DNA of 64,000 nucleotides, from NCBI GenBank assembly GCA_001596135.1, contig CP014773.1:4464001-4528000 (forward strand), in the 5' to 3' direction. Positions 34,940 to 43,427 of the stretch are shown piece after piece. Positions within the stretch are counted from its first letter, which is position 1. The number at the start of each line of letters is the position of its first letter. A model generated the notes under the pieces. The model did not search any database. It had not been told where the DNA came from and saw only the letters and a program-made list of their open reading frames with translations. This DNA comes from Mucilaginibacter sp. PAMC 26640 (GTDB lineage: Bacteria > Bacteroidota > Bacteroidia > Sphingobacteriales > Sphingobacteriaceae). The translations under genes were made by a program, and so were the position numbers.

Positions 34940-36157
34940 ATGAAAACTAATTTCAGCTTGCTTTTTTATTTAAAAAAGCCAAAAAACTATCAAGCCGGCC
35001 TGGTGCCGATTTATCTACGTATTACCGTAAACGGTAAACGTTCGGAAACTACCACAGGGCGGGAATGTGAGCCAAGTCTATGGAATTGCATTGCGGGTAG
35101 ATTAAAAGGGACTAAGGAGGACACCAAATCTTTTAATGCCTATTTAGACACTTTGCAAAAACAAGTGTATGAGGCGCACAGTCAATTGACCGAAGCAAAA
35201 AGCAGTATTACCGCTGAAACTCTTAGGGATAGGCTATTGGGTAAAAGCGAAAAAACAAGAATGCTTATAGACGTATTTAAAGAACACAACAAGAAAATTG
35301 CCACATTAGTTGGTAAAGAATATGCCGCAGGTACATCAATTCGTTATCAAACTTCACTGAAACATACACAAGAATATTTGCAGTGGCAATACAAAATGTC
35401 GGATATAGATATTAAAAAAATCGACCACGATTTTATTGCCAATTATGAGTTTTATCTCCGTTCAGAACGCAATTGCGCTAATAACTCTGCTTTTAAATAC
35501 ATAAAGAATTTCAAAAAAATCGTTGGCATTTGCTTATCAAGCGGGTGGTTAGACAAAGATCCCTTTATCAATTACAAAATAAGGATCAAACAGGTTGACC
35601 GGGTTTTTCTCAATGGCGATGATTTGCAAGCTATGGCAAACAAAGTATTTTCAACAGAGCGCTTAAATCAGGTAAGGGATATTTTTTTATTTTGCTGTTT
35701 TACGGGTTTAGCTTATGCTGATGTAAATAAGCTTAAACGCAACGAAATTGTCAAAGGTCTGGACGGAGAAATGTGGATATTCACAAAACGTAAAAAAACA
35801 GATACGCCAAGTCGCATTCCATTATTACCATCTGCCTTAACGCTACTTGATAAATACGCTGATCATCCAGTTTGCGGTAATTTGGGTAAGGCACTCCCGG
35901 TAAGTACCAACCAGAAAATGAATGCTTATTTAAAAGAAATAGCAGGGATTTGTGGCATAGATAAACCTTTGACTTTTCACATTGCCCGACATACTTTTGC
36001 CACTACCGTTACACTATCCAACGGTGTACCGATAGAGAGCGTAAGCAAAATGTTAGGTCATACCAATATTAAAACTACACAGCACTACGCTAAAATATTG
36101 GATTTAAAAGTTAGCCAGGACATGGCCGCTATTAGACAGAAATACGCCGCAATTTAA
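34940..36157 (+). CDS. int: tyrosine recombinase (element integrase)
   Basis: 405 residues. N-terminal arm-binding domain (FYLKKPKNYQAGLVPIYLRI), core-binding SAM-like domain (about 105-205), then the catalytic domain with the first arginine in the FTGLAYADVNKL region, and the HIARHTFATTVT and LGHTNIKTTQHYAKI boxes holding H-x-x-R, H and the nucleophile tyrosine. Bacteroidota-type integrase. Placed 250 bases from attL, reading into the element. It presumably integrates and, with an HTH excisionase, excises the element. Confidence 0.95.
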   Translation: MKTNFSLLFYLKKPKNYQAGLVPIYLRITVNGKRSETTTGRECEPSLWNCIAGRLKGTKEDTKSFNAYLDTLQKQVYEAHSQLTEAKSSITAETLRDRLLGKSEKTRMLIDVFKEHNKKIATLVGKEYAAGTSIRYQTSLKHTQEYLQWQYKMSDIDIKKIDHDFIANYEFYLRSERNCANNSAFKYIKNFKKIVGICLSSGWLDKDPFINYKIRIKQVDRVFLNGDDLQAMANKVFSTERLNQVRDIFLFCCFTGLAYADVNKLKRNEIVKGLDGEMWIFTKRKKTDTPSRIPLLPSALTLLDKYADHPVCGNLGKALPVSTNQKMNAYLKEIAGICGIDKPLTFHIARHTFATTVTLSNGVPIESVSKMLGHTNIKTTQHYAKILDLKVSQDMAAIRQKYAAI

Positions 36158-36163
36158 TTTCAT

Positions 36164-36205
36164 AATCTCTAAGGTCACATTTTGTGACCTTAGAGATTCT
36201 CATTT
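36164..36205 (+). terminator. terminator after the integrase gene
   Basis: AATCTCTAAGGTCACA (36164-36179) pairs perfectly with TGTGACCTTAGAGATT (36183-36198) around a TTT loop, 16 bp in all, seven bases after the stop codon; a T run follows at 36204. Confidence 0.85.
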
Positions 36206-36225
36206 TTTTAAAAGACAAGAAACTA

Positions 36226-36756
36226 ATGGAAAATCAAATAATACCTGATGAAATAATCATGAATCAAATCTATTACATAAGAAATCAGAAAGTAATGTTA
36301 GATTTTGATTTGGCAAAATTATACGAAGTAGAAACCAAACAACTGAAAAGACAAGTAAGAAGAAATCTTGATCGATTCCCCAATGATTTCATGTTTGAGC
36401 TTTCACAAGACGAATATCAAATTTTAAGGAGCCAAATTGGCACCTTAAAACAAGGAGAGCATACAAAATACTTACCTATGGTTTTTACCGAACAGGGTGT
36501 TGCCATGTTATCGAGTGTGTTAAATAGTAATAGGGCTATTAAGGTAAACATACAAATCATACGCATATTTACACGCATCCGCCAAGTGTTAATGGATAAC
36601 ACCGACTTACGATTGGAAATAGAAAAAATTAAATCTAAGCTCGATAATCAGGATAAGAATATGGAAGTTGTATTCCGATATCTTGATGAACTTATTGATA
36701 AAAAGTCAGAACCGCAAGAACGTAAAAGAATAGGTTTTAAACCGGATTACTTTTAA
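36226..36756 (+). CDS. ORF6N-domain protein
   Basis: 176 residues from ATG 36226; the longer frame from ACC-side alternatives upstream would run through the terminator stem and is rejected. The N-terminal 90 residues (VMLDFDLAKLYEVETKQLKRQ, split here as VMLDFDLAKLYEV and KQLKRQVRRN) match the ORF6N DNA-binding domain of phage and mobile-element proteins. The C-terminal part is a coiled coil (EIEKIKSKLDNQDKNM). Probably a regulator or antirepressor-like protein; target unknown. Confidence 0.82.
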   Translation: MENQIIPDEIIMNQIYYIRNQKVMLDFDLAKLYEVETKQLKRQVRRNLDRFPNDFMFELSQDEYQILRSQIGTLKQGEHTKYLPMVFTEQGVAMLSSVLNSNRAIKVNIQIIRIFTRIRQVLMDNTDLRLEIEKIKSKLDNQDKNMEVVFRYLDELIDKKSEPQERKRIGFKPDYF

Positions 36757-36789
36757 ACGTATAAATAACAAATTCAAATATCACTCAGC

Positions 36790-37573
36790 TTAATATATCC
36801 GGTCAAAATGATGCTCATATTGACCGGAAACTTCTCTATAAGTGAAATAGGTAAATGGTGCTAACACATTCTTAATGGGCAATGGAGCATTTCGATATAG
36901 ATTAAATAATTGATTTATGTCATTTTCGCTCTTTACCCATATAACAGGCTGCAAAAAATATTCATAAAAGGGGTTTGCAAATTTCATTTTAATTTTATCG
37001 CTTAATTTAGATGCAATAAGTCGCTTTACCCTTTCAGAGTCAGTTATATCAATTGTTTGAAAGTGGAGATTCACAACTTCAATTAGAATATATGCGCTAT
37101 CATATTCGTTCAGAAATTAGAAAATCTGCAGTACAATTATTTTCATCTTGTATTTTCTCTTCAACGTTTATCAAATTACATCCCGGTTGTTTTTTGATTT
37201 CATTTAATACTGCCAGTTCACCTATGAAATTCAAATAATTTTTGTCAGGTTCTATCAACAGATTATAAATTGAATGATGTATTAATGCTTTTTCAGTGGA
37301 TGTCAATACTGATGATAAAGATTGAAAAAGCGTACTATACCAGTCAAACATGCCTGCGCCCTCTCCGGTGTTATAGTGTTCGCTAATAAGAACACTGTAA
37401 AATGTAGCCTCTCTATAAATAGAATTTTGAGACAATGCCAAATCACTTTTGACTTTTTCTAAATTTTTGCTGAAATTTTTATTTATTGTTACCCAGCTTA
37501 TATTATTTGTTCCCAAAAGGCCTAACAATCCCGACATTTTCTTTTCTAAAAATGGCCTTACATCATATTTCAT
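36790..37573 (-). pseudogene. frameshifted PD-(D/E)XK-like protein
   Basis: Two adjacent minus-strand frames, 37573-37100 (157 residues) and about 37105-36790, join if one base near 37107 is removed. The joined protein of about 260 residues would read CTADFLISE then EYDSAYILIEVVNLHF across the break. The D...ExV spacing resembles a PD-(D/E)XK nuclease core, though the usual lysine is replaced by N or shifted. No ATG serves the second half. It looks like a recently inactivated defence-type or restriction-like gene; sequencing error or programmed shift cannot be excluded. Confidence 0.6.
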
Positions 37574-37884
37574 ATTGGTGATTCAATCTTTAAATGGGAT
37601 TATTTAGTCTCAAAAATAAAATATAAATAACTCGAATTAAATATATAACTTCACTTAAATAGACCTATATAATACTTAATCACAAGGAAAAAGTTATATA
37701 TCTCCAAAGTATATTTTTTTGATTTAAAGCACCCATTATTTTATTAATAGTAAATAATTTGTATGTTATGGAGATGTTGACCACCTGATTCCGGGCCAAA
37801 CTGACCAGGCAATTAGCTGACGTGGGGCGTGCAGCAAACGCTATAAAAGCGTGTACAAAAATAGTTATTTAAAAGGCAATTTCA

Positions 37885-38631
37885 TTAGTAGCTGGATTCC
37901 GGTTCAACGTTACGTTTTCTTCTCATAGATTCTCCCTTTAGTTCGATGCGGTGCGCATCATGAACGATCCGGTCCAGGATCGCATCAGCAACCGTTTTTT
38001 CACCGATAACTTCAAACCATTTGCTTACCGGTAATTGTGAAGTGATGATCAGCGAGGTCTTGCCATGCCGGTCTTCGATCAGTTCCATCAGCGCAGCCCT
38101 GCTTTGTGCATCAAAAGGCTGAATACCGAAGTCATCCAGTATGAGCAGCTGTGTCCTTTCCAGTTTAGCGAGTTCCTTGATATAAGAGCCGTCTGCCTTA
38201 GCCATTTTCAGTTTAGCGAATAGCTTAGGCGTGCTGGCATAAAACACCCTGTAGCCCAGCATACAGGCCTGATAGCCGATGGCAGAAGCCACATAGCTTT
38301 TACCGATACCCGTACTGCCCGTAACCAGTATGTTTTCATTGCGGTCAATGAAGGTACAGTCTGCCAGGCGCATGATCTGGTTGCGGTCGATGCTTCGGTC
38401 GGCATGGTAATGAACGTCCTCTACGGAGGCTTTATAGCGGAACTTGGCATACTGTATCTGCCGTTCGATACGCCTGTTTTGCCGGTCGTCCCATTCTGCA
38501 TCTACCAGGTGGGCCAGCAGTTCATCCGCTGTGTAATCATTTGTTTTACCCGTTTCCATGCTGCTTTTGAAGGCATGGAACATGCCGAAGAACTTCATCT
38601 TCCGCAGTTTGTCTAGTGTACTTGTGTTCAT
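37885..38631 (-). CDS. istB: IS21 helper ATPase IstB
   Basis: 248 residues, DnaA/DnaC-like AAA+ ATPase. Walker A GSTGIGKSYVAS, Walker B LLILDDFG, sensor SLIITSQLPVSKW. N-terminal 70 residues are the IstB-specific helical region. It acts with IstA in strand transfer. Starts 17 bases after the istA stop, so the two are cotranscribed. Length is normal, appears intact. Confidence 0.96.
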   Translation of the reverse strand: MNTSTLDKLRKMKFFGMFHAFKSSMETGKTNDYTADELLAHLVDAEWDDRQNRRIERQIQYAKFRYKASVEDVHYHADRSIDRNQIMRLADCTFIDRNENILVTGSTGIGKSYVASAIGYQACMLGYRVFYASTPKLFAKLKMAKADGSYIKELAKLERTQLLILDDFGIQPFDAQSRAALMELIEDRHGKTSLIITSQLPVSKWFEVIGEKTVADAILDRIVHDAHRIELKGESMRRKRNVEPESSY

Positions 38632-38648
38632 TATTTGTTGTTTAATGG

Positions 38649-40199
38649 TTATTTGTAATAGTCTTTCCCCCGGATATTATCATGGTTAGGCATAGGCAGC
38701 TCATCTGCAAACAAGCTTTCCTCATACCCGTCCATCTTGTTCTCCAGGATGGTTTGTATCGTTTTATAGTTATGGATACCGTAGCTGAGCGCACGCTGGC
38801 AGGCCATCGTTAAGCGCTCGTTCCCGGCTTTCTTGGCGAAGCCAAGGACACCCAGGCAGGACTTGTAAGCCTGCTCCGGGTGTTGCTTGCGATCAAGGAT
38901 CTTAAGGATATACAGCCGCACATCCTCATGGATGGATGCTGCCCAATCCAGGAACTTATCAGGTGTCCAGTCAGTTACAAAGCGGTGCGTAGTGGCCATG
39001 TGGTCTTTATCGGTCGTATAACCGTAGGGGTTCTTTGCCCGTTTATGCAAAGCGATACGCTCATAGTTGGAGTAGATCTCAACGATGGTGCGGGAATACA
39101 ACAGCTTAACCCGCTTGCCGATGAAGCGGTAAGGCACGCTGTAATAGTGTTTATCAGGGCCGAGGTTGACGTGGCCATTCTTGATCACCTTAGCGTAGAA
39201 GTGCTTTTTGAACTGGTAAAGCAGGACAGGCAGCGGCATCAGGGTATGCCGTTCGATCTCTTCAAACTGTAGCCTGCGGCTATAGTTACGTCCTTTAAGC
39301 AACTGGCTGTTATGGGTTTCCAATGCTTCCCATATACCTGTATTCAACTCTTTTAAAGAATGATAGGTAACCCGGTTGATAGGCGCGTAGATCTTGGTAT
39401 AGATGATCTTAACGGCACCTTCTACCAATGCTTTATCACGCGGGCGGTACGCCCGCGCTGGTAGTATGGTGGTGCCATAATGGTCTGCAAAGTCCTCAAA
39501 CGTTTCGTTCAAAGTAGGTTCATAGCGGCTGCTTTTGGTTACGGCTGCCTTCAAGTTATCCGGCACAATGGCGGCGGGAACGCCGCCGATAAAGTGCAGC
39601 GTATTCTCGCAGGCTGCAATAAAGTCTTCCTTTTGCTGGCTCGGAACCGCCTCTACATAAGTAAGCTGACTGGCTCCGAGGATAGCCACAAAGACCTCTA
39701 CTGCAATAACTTCACCGGTATCCTTGTCGGTATAGCTTAGCTTTTCGCCTGCAAAGTCCACATAAAGCTTATCACCGGCTTTGTGATCCATGTGCATGGT
39801 CGGGTTGACCCTGGCTTTCCATTGGTTGTAATAAAAGCAGAATTGGCTGTACTGGTAGCCGTCAGGGAACTCTTTGCGGTAGGATTCCCATAGCATGTAC
39901 CGGTTGACACCGGTGCGTTTGAGTTCTTTATCTACTTGGGGAAAACAGCGCTGCATGGACTGCATACGGCTGGTAGGCGGGTGTTCTTTGCTTTTCCCGA
40001 AGAGGTCTTCGAGTTCCTTATCGTTAAGGGCATCGATCTCTTCAAATGTAAAGCTGGTGGCTTTAAAGGCGGCCAGGTACTTCTTTACGGTATTCCGGGA
40101 TGCATCAGTCTGGGCAGCGATGGTCATTATGGGCCGCTGCTGGCTGTACATCCTTAAAATCTTTCTAATCTTACTCATGCTGATCGTCGAATTGGCCAT
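38649..40199 (-). CDS. istA: IS21 transposase IstA
   Basis: 516 residues. N-terminal HTH (SKIRKILRMYSQQRPIMTIA), then an integrase-type DDE core with D in LYVDFAGEK, D in AAIVPDNLKAAV and E in RDKALVEGAVK, and a C-terminal beta domain with KRVKLLYSRTIVEIY. All catalytic residues are present and the frame is intact, so the element may still be active. Confidence 0.96.
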   Translation of the reverse strand: MANSTISMSKIRKILRMYSQQRPIMTIAAQTDASRNTVKKYLAAFKATSFTFEEIDALNDKELEDLFGKSKEHPPTSRMQSMQRCFPQVDKELKRTGVNRYMLWESYRKEFPDGYQYSQFCFYYNQWKARVNPTMHMDHKAGDKLYVDFAGEKLSYTDKDTGEVIAVEVFVAILGASQLTYVEAVPSQQKEDFIAACENTLHFIGGVPAAIVPDNLKAAVTKSSRYEPTLNETFEDFADHYGTTILPARAYRPRDKALVEGAVKIIYTKIYAPINRVTYHSLKELNTGIWEALETHNSQLLKGRNYSRRLQFEEIERHTLMPLPVLLYQFKKHFYAKVIKNGHVNLGPDKHYYSVPYRFIGKRVKLLYSRTIVEIYSNYERIALHKRAKNPYGYTTDKDHMATTHRFVTDWTPDKFLDWAASIHEDVRLYILKILDRKQHPEQAYKSCLGVLGFAKKAGNERLTMACQRALSYGIHNYKTIQTILENKMDGYEESLFADELPMPNHDNIRGKDYYK

Positions 40200-40264
40200 G
40201 TTTGGAGGTATATGTTGCCTCCGAAAGATGGTTGCTTCTACAGCATTTGCTACACGTTGAGGGT

Positions 40265-40339
40265 GGTCAGTTTGTCCCGGAATCCCCTGGTCAGTTTGCC
40301 CCGGAATTGGTGGTCAGCTTGCCCCGGAATCAGGTGGTC
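40265..40339. repeat. IS21 right-end tandem repeats
   Basis: Three copies of GGTCAGTTTGCCCCGGAAT-like units spaced 24 and 23 bases apart, the last followed by the terminal GGTGGTC. These are the usual multiple IstA-binding sites. Confidence 0.75.
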
Positions 40340-40872
40340 TGGTTCATCAGAATCTCCAGCATGATGACAACAAAACCACATATTTAGAGGAAAAACCAAA
40401 TGACCTCAAGGAGTTGATAGAAACCAGCATTTCAAGCGGAAATATCATTTTTCTTGGAAATCCTATCAGAAAATACTTGGAACATACCCTTAAAAACATT
40501 TGCCTGAACCTGGAGGTGAAATTAAGTTTCCGTTACAATGATATTAATGAAAAACGGATGCCTGATGAAATGTTAAATGAATTGAAGTCAAAGATCAATA
40601 AAAGCAGTAGCGATCTTAAAGCTAAAATACCTGTAATTGACCGTTTGGCCAATTCCTCTCAGCTGGGTAACTTGTTATCTCACGACAATGCTTTCAATCC
40701 TAAAATCGGAGATTTAAAAGCGTTTTGGGGCGATATTGTAGAATTTGAAAAAATATTTATTTGTCAGGATGATGGCTGTAAAAAGCGTAATGTGTCACTA
40801 AAGAATTATGACACAGTTGCAAAAACAATTCGGTGTGGTTGTGATAAAACAAAATATGATTGGAAAATATAA
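40340..40872 (+). pseudogene. 5'-truncated gene fragment, C-terminus of an ATPase-like protein
   Basis: The frame is open from the IS21 end through the stop at 40872 without a credible start (TTG 40414 only). The visible 170 residues include DDNKTTYLEEKPNDL, then a helical KSKINKSSSDLKAKIPVIDRL segment and C-terminal cysteines CQDDGCKK...IRCGCDK that may bind zinc. The upstream part is not found on the other side of the IS, so insertion was accompanied by deletion. The style resembles C-termini of RecF/OLD-like ATPases in defence loci, which is a weak inference. Confidence 0.55.
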
Positions 40873-41040
40873 CGACTAATAAATATGGTATCGTAAACAA
40901 CGTTCTGATAATGTGTTTCGATATCAAATTCTCGACTAACCAATTAAACTAACAACCTTTTAGTTTTTCTATAATAGAGCCTTATCACCGCATTTTTAAC
41001 GTTGAGGATAAACGGTTATTTTTGAATAAACGATCTATCT

Positions 41041-41799
41041 ATGAGAGCACAATATTTTAAACATCGTCATTGGGCTGATTTTTCCCAAGACACCAACGAT
41101 ATAGGCCGCCCTTTGTTTTGGCCAAAAGACAACGAAGACAATCATTTTTTATACAGGTTATATGATAAGCAGGAAGCAGGATTTCCTGCTTTTTATCAAT
41201 ATCACCTCGATTATTTTCTAAAGCTTTATCCCGATGCCGAAGAAGAAGAATTTTTCACACACGTTTGGGAAATAATTGACGATGCCACCGCCGAACTGAA
41301 AGTAAAAAACCGCTACACTTCCAGGCACGCAATGGAGTTCAAAAATAAACAACATTTAAAAAGTTTCTTAGCCTACCTTAAAACTATCGACCAATGGAAC
41401 ACAGGCCGAACCAAAGATGAAATCATTGCAGATAAAGAGGGCGAAATCAGAAGTTTAAAAGAACAAAACGCCGAGCTGAGAGAAGAACTTAAAGCTGCGA
41501 GGAAATTAGAAACCGAAGACTTTATCAATATTCAGGAGGGCTATCTTTTGACAGTGGTTGACCTCGCAAAGAAGATGCAAGGCTTAGAATTGAATGGTAA
41601 GGAACTTGTATTTTCACAAACACAAACGGTCTGGACAAAGATGGTCTGTAAGAATTTCAGACATGGCAATAAGGAAATTAAGTTCGAAACCATAAGGAGA
41701 TATTTCCCGGGCAATCCTGATGAACCCAGCGGCAGGTCAGCCGTAGTTCCCGCCAAATCACAGCTTTTTCAAATAGTTGAAGCGAAAAGGCGAAGCTGA
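41041..41799 (+). CDS. hypothetical protein of the mobilization region
   Basis: 252 residues, no signal or membrane segment. The N-terminal half is aromatic and acidic (FYQYHLDYFLKLYPDAEEEEFF); a coiled coil (EIRSLKEQNAELREELKAARK) follows at about 137-157; the C-terminal part is basic with VWTKMVCKNFRHGNKEIKFETIRRYF. Family not recognised. It stands alone upstream of the HTH genes; a role in element maintenance is possible from position only. Confidence 0.7.
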   Translation: MRAQYFKHRHWADFSQDTNDIGRPLFWPKDNEDNHFLYRLYDKQEAGFPAFYQYHLDYFLKLYPDAEEEEFFTHVWEIIDDATAELKVKNRYTSRHAMEFKNKQHLKSFLAYLKTIDQWNTGRTKDEIIADKEGEIRSLKEQNAELREELKAARKLETEDFINIQEGYLLTVVDLAKKMQGLELNGKELVFSQTQTVWTKMVCKNFRHGNKEIKFETIRRYFPGNPDEPSGRSAVVPAKSQLFQIVEAKRRS

Positions 41800-41973
41800 T
41801 ATAGTTCGCTTTTCGCTTAGCCCCTTTGTTTGCTCCCATCTATCATTTTATTGATAATGAGCTAATTGCATACTGTTGCAACTTAACTCAAACCACTCCA
41901 ATTTAACCACGCGAATCTGCGTGGTAACGAAAAAGTGCATTTTCACTATTCCTTTGATCCAAAATCGAAGGCT

Positions 41974-42243
41974 ATGGAAATATTCAGCACAAACGCCCTA
42001 AGCCAATGCATAAGGGATGCAGTCAGGGCAGAACTACAACAACACTTTAAAACAGGCGGCAGCCAGCCCCTGGATTCGGAAAAACTCTTATCCAAGCAGG
42101 AGCTTGCCGCTGAACTGGGCGTGTCATTGGTAACGCTTACCGACTGGATGAAAAAAGGCTTACCCTATTTGCGCCTGCATAAACGGGTGTACTTCAAAAA
42201 AAGTGAGGTACTCAATGCCATGCAACAAACTATCAAAGATTAA
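41974..42243 (+). CDS. HTH excisionase-like protein (first)
   Basis: 89 residues from ATG 41974; a GTG at 41935 would add 13 residues. The C-terminal half is a MerR/excisionase winged helix: LLSKQELAAELGVSLVTLTDWMKKG then LRLHKRVYFKKSEVL (shown as separate blocks). Typical small DNA-binding protein of Bacteroidota mobile elements; candidate excisionase or mob regulator. The next HTH gene follows 14 bases later. Confidence 0.83.
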   Translation: MEIFSTNALSQCIRDAVRAELQQHFKTGGSQPLDSEKLLSKQELAAELGVSLVTLTDWMKKGLPYLRLHKRVYFKKSEVLNAMQQTIKD

Positions 42244-42257
42244 AAGGAGGATGACAG

Positions 42258-42518
42258 ATGAATGTGGAATTGGTCACAAGAGAAGATTTAAGGCGGTTGG
42301 AGGATTTATTAAAAGAGATTAAACAGATCGTTCAGCCGGGACAAAGCCAGCCTAAGAAATGGCTAAAAAGCAGCGAGGTAAGGAAGATGCTTAATATATC
42401 ACCAGGCACCTTACAGAACCTGCGCATAAACGGGACGTTACGCTTTACCAAAATGGGCAGCATTATGTATTACAAGTTAGAGGACATCAACAAGATTTTG
42501 GAGGAGAACGAACAATGA
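42258..42518 (+). CDS. HTH excisionase-like protein (second)
   Basis: 86 residues. Short helical N-terminus (EDLRRLEDLLKEIKQIV) then an excisionase-type HTH: WLKSSEVRKMLNISPGTLQNL and LRFTKMGSIMYYKLEDI. Clearly the same type of protein as its upstream neighbour, suggesting a paired regulator/excisionase unit. Its stop overlaps the start of the next gene by four bases (ATGA). Confidence 0.84.
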   Translation: MNVELVTREDLRRLEDLLKEIKQIVQPGQSQPKKWLKSSEVRKMLNISPGTLQNLRINGTLRFTKMGSIMYYKLEDINKILEENEQ

Positions 42519-42838
42519 TTATCTCAAAAGAATTAAATGGTTACAGCGACATTATTAAGCGCATGGGAACGGACAGGCGGGTAATGGCAACCCATGTAAG
42601 CTTGTTCACGACTCTGTTTATTTTTTGGCAGCGAAATGGCTTCGTTAGTCCGTTTGCCATCACCCGTAAGACGGTAATGGCGTTTTCCAAAATTGCATCC
42701 ATTGCGACTTACCACAAGTGCATCAGGGAATTGGATGAGTACGGTTACATCCGTTATCAACCATCTTTTCACCCGGCAAATGGCAGCTTGATTTATTGGC
42801 CGGATGGCTTAAAAGCCAACGGCTTTAAGGCATTTTGA
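42515..42838 (+). CDS. small hypothetical protein with winged-helix-like sequence
   Basis: 107 residues, translationally coupled to the preceding HTH gene. The middle SPFAITRKTVMAFSKIASIATYH and ECIRELDEYGYIRYQPSF-like pattern (here KCIRELDEYGYIRYQPS) look like a winged helix with a wing ending in a tyrosine-rich strand. Proteins of this kind occur upstream of mobilization genes in Bacteroidota; function unknown. Confidence 0.7.
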   Translation: MIISKELNGYSDIIKRMGTDRRVMATHVSLFTTLFIFWQRNGFVSPFAITRKTVMAFSKIASIATYHKCIRELDEYGYIRYQPSFHPANGSLIYWPDGLKANGFKAF

Positions 42839-42852
42839 GTTATGCAGATATA

Positions 42853-42887
42853 CCGACTATACCCGCTTGCGGGGATAGCGGTTTTTT
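42853..42887 (+). terminator. terminator after the HTH gene cluster
   Basis: CTATACCCGC and GCGGGGATAG pair with one mismatch and are followed by CGGTTTTTT, 15 bases after the stop of the upstream gene. Confidence 0.7.
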
Positions 42888-42902
42888 ATCCGCTTGTAAG
42901 GA

Positions 42903-42991
42903 GCAAGTTTGTGTTTTTGTTGCCACAAAAACATCCCGGATGCCTACGGCACCGGGCAAACTTGCCTTTTGCGCCCGTTGGTTGCAAAAGG
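42903..42991. other. three-way-junction structure, candidate oriT
   Basis: GCAAGTTTG (42903-42911) pairs with CAAACTTGC (42957-42965). Nested inside are TGTTTTTGT/ACAAAAACA (42912-42920/42925-42933) and CCCGG-A-TGCC/GGCA-CCGGG (42935-42944/42948-42956). Only one base is unpaired at the junction. A fourth hairpin CCTTTTGC/GCAAAAGG follows (42965-42972/42984-42991). Position directly before mobC and the relaxase gene is where an origin of transfer would be; a regulatory RNA is the alternative. Confidence 0.55.
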
Positions 42992-43022
42992 AAAAATTGA
43001 AGAAAGAGTAAGGAGTTAACCG

Positions 43023-43427
43023 ATGGAAGCGACAGTAAAGACAACTAATAAACAACAGGTAAACCAGACAAAAAACAAAGGCGGTGCGCCGAAGAAAAGA
43101 GTTAGGCGGGAGTTGATTATCCGCATTAGAATGACAGCGACCGAGCGCTTTTTTATCGACAATAAAGCCAAGACCGCAGGTATGCGGTCAAGCAGTTGGA
43201 TAAGGGCAGCGGCTAAAAGCGCGAAGATAGTTCCCCGATTAACGCATGATGAGCGGCACATCCTTTGGATGCTTGCCGAGCTTGCTAACAACCTGAACCA
43301 GCTAACTAAGCTTGCACATCAACTTGGGCTTTTAACCGTAGCACGGGATTGCAGTAAGATTTTGAACGAGATAGATATTACTTTAAAACACCTCAATAAG
43401 CATGATAGGGAAAGTGATAACGGGTAG
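43023..43427 (+). CDS. mobC: mobilization accessory protein, MobC-like
   Basis: 134 residues. Basic ribbon-helix-helix-like N-terminus (KKRVRRELIIRIRMTATE), then the MobC signature GMRSSSWIRAAA and a C-terminal helix ELANNLNQLTKLAHQLG. Such proteins bind oriT and help the relaxase. An SD-like AAGGAG lies nine bases upstream. The stop overlaps the relaxase start by 26 bases, indicating coupled translation. Confidence 0.87.
   Translation: MEATVKTTNKQQVNQTKNKGGAPKKRVRRELIIRIRMTATERFFIDNKAKTAGMRSSSWIRAAAKSAKIVPRLTHDERHILWMLAELANNLNQLTKLAHQLGLLTVARDCSKILNEIDITLKHLNKHDRESDNG

Larger units (their letters stand above)
37779..40339 (-). mobile_element. IS21-family insertion sequence
   Basis: Ends share GACCACCTGATTCCGGG at 37779 (left) and, inverted, at 40339 (right), followed by CAAACTGACCA/CAAGCTGACCA. 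It contains istA and istB reading leftward. The right end has three tandem GGTCAG..CCCCGGAAT copies (starts 40265, 40289, 40312), as expected for transposase binding. No direct target duplication was found at the junctions, suggesting a later rearrangement. Confidence 0.88.

Noticed and set aside
36184..36225. Upstream extension of the ORF6N gene
   Set aside because: It would begin inside the perfect terminator stem of the integrase; ATG 36226 precedes the conserved domain.
37771..40350. Target-site duplication of the IS21 copy
   Set aside because: Flanking bases (GAGATGTT on the left, TGGTTCAT on the right) do not match as a direct repeat.
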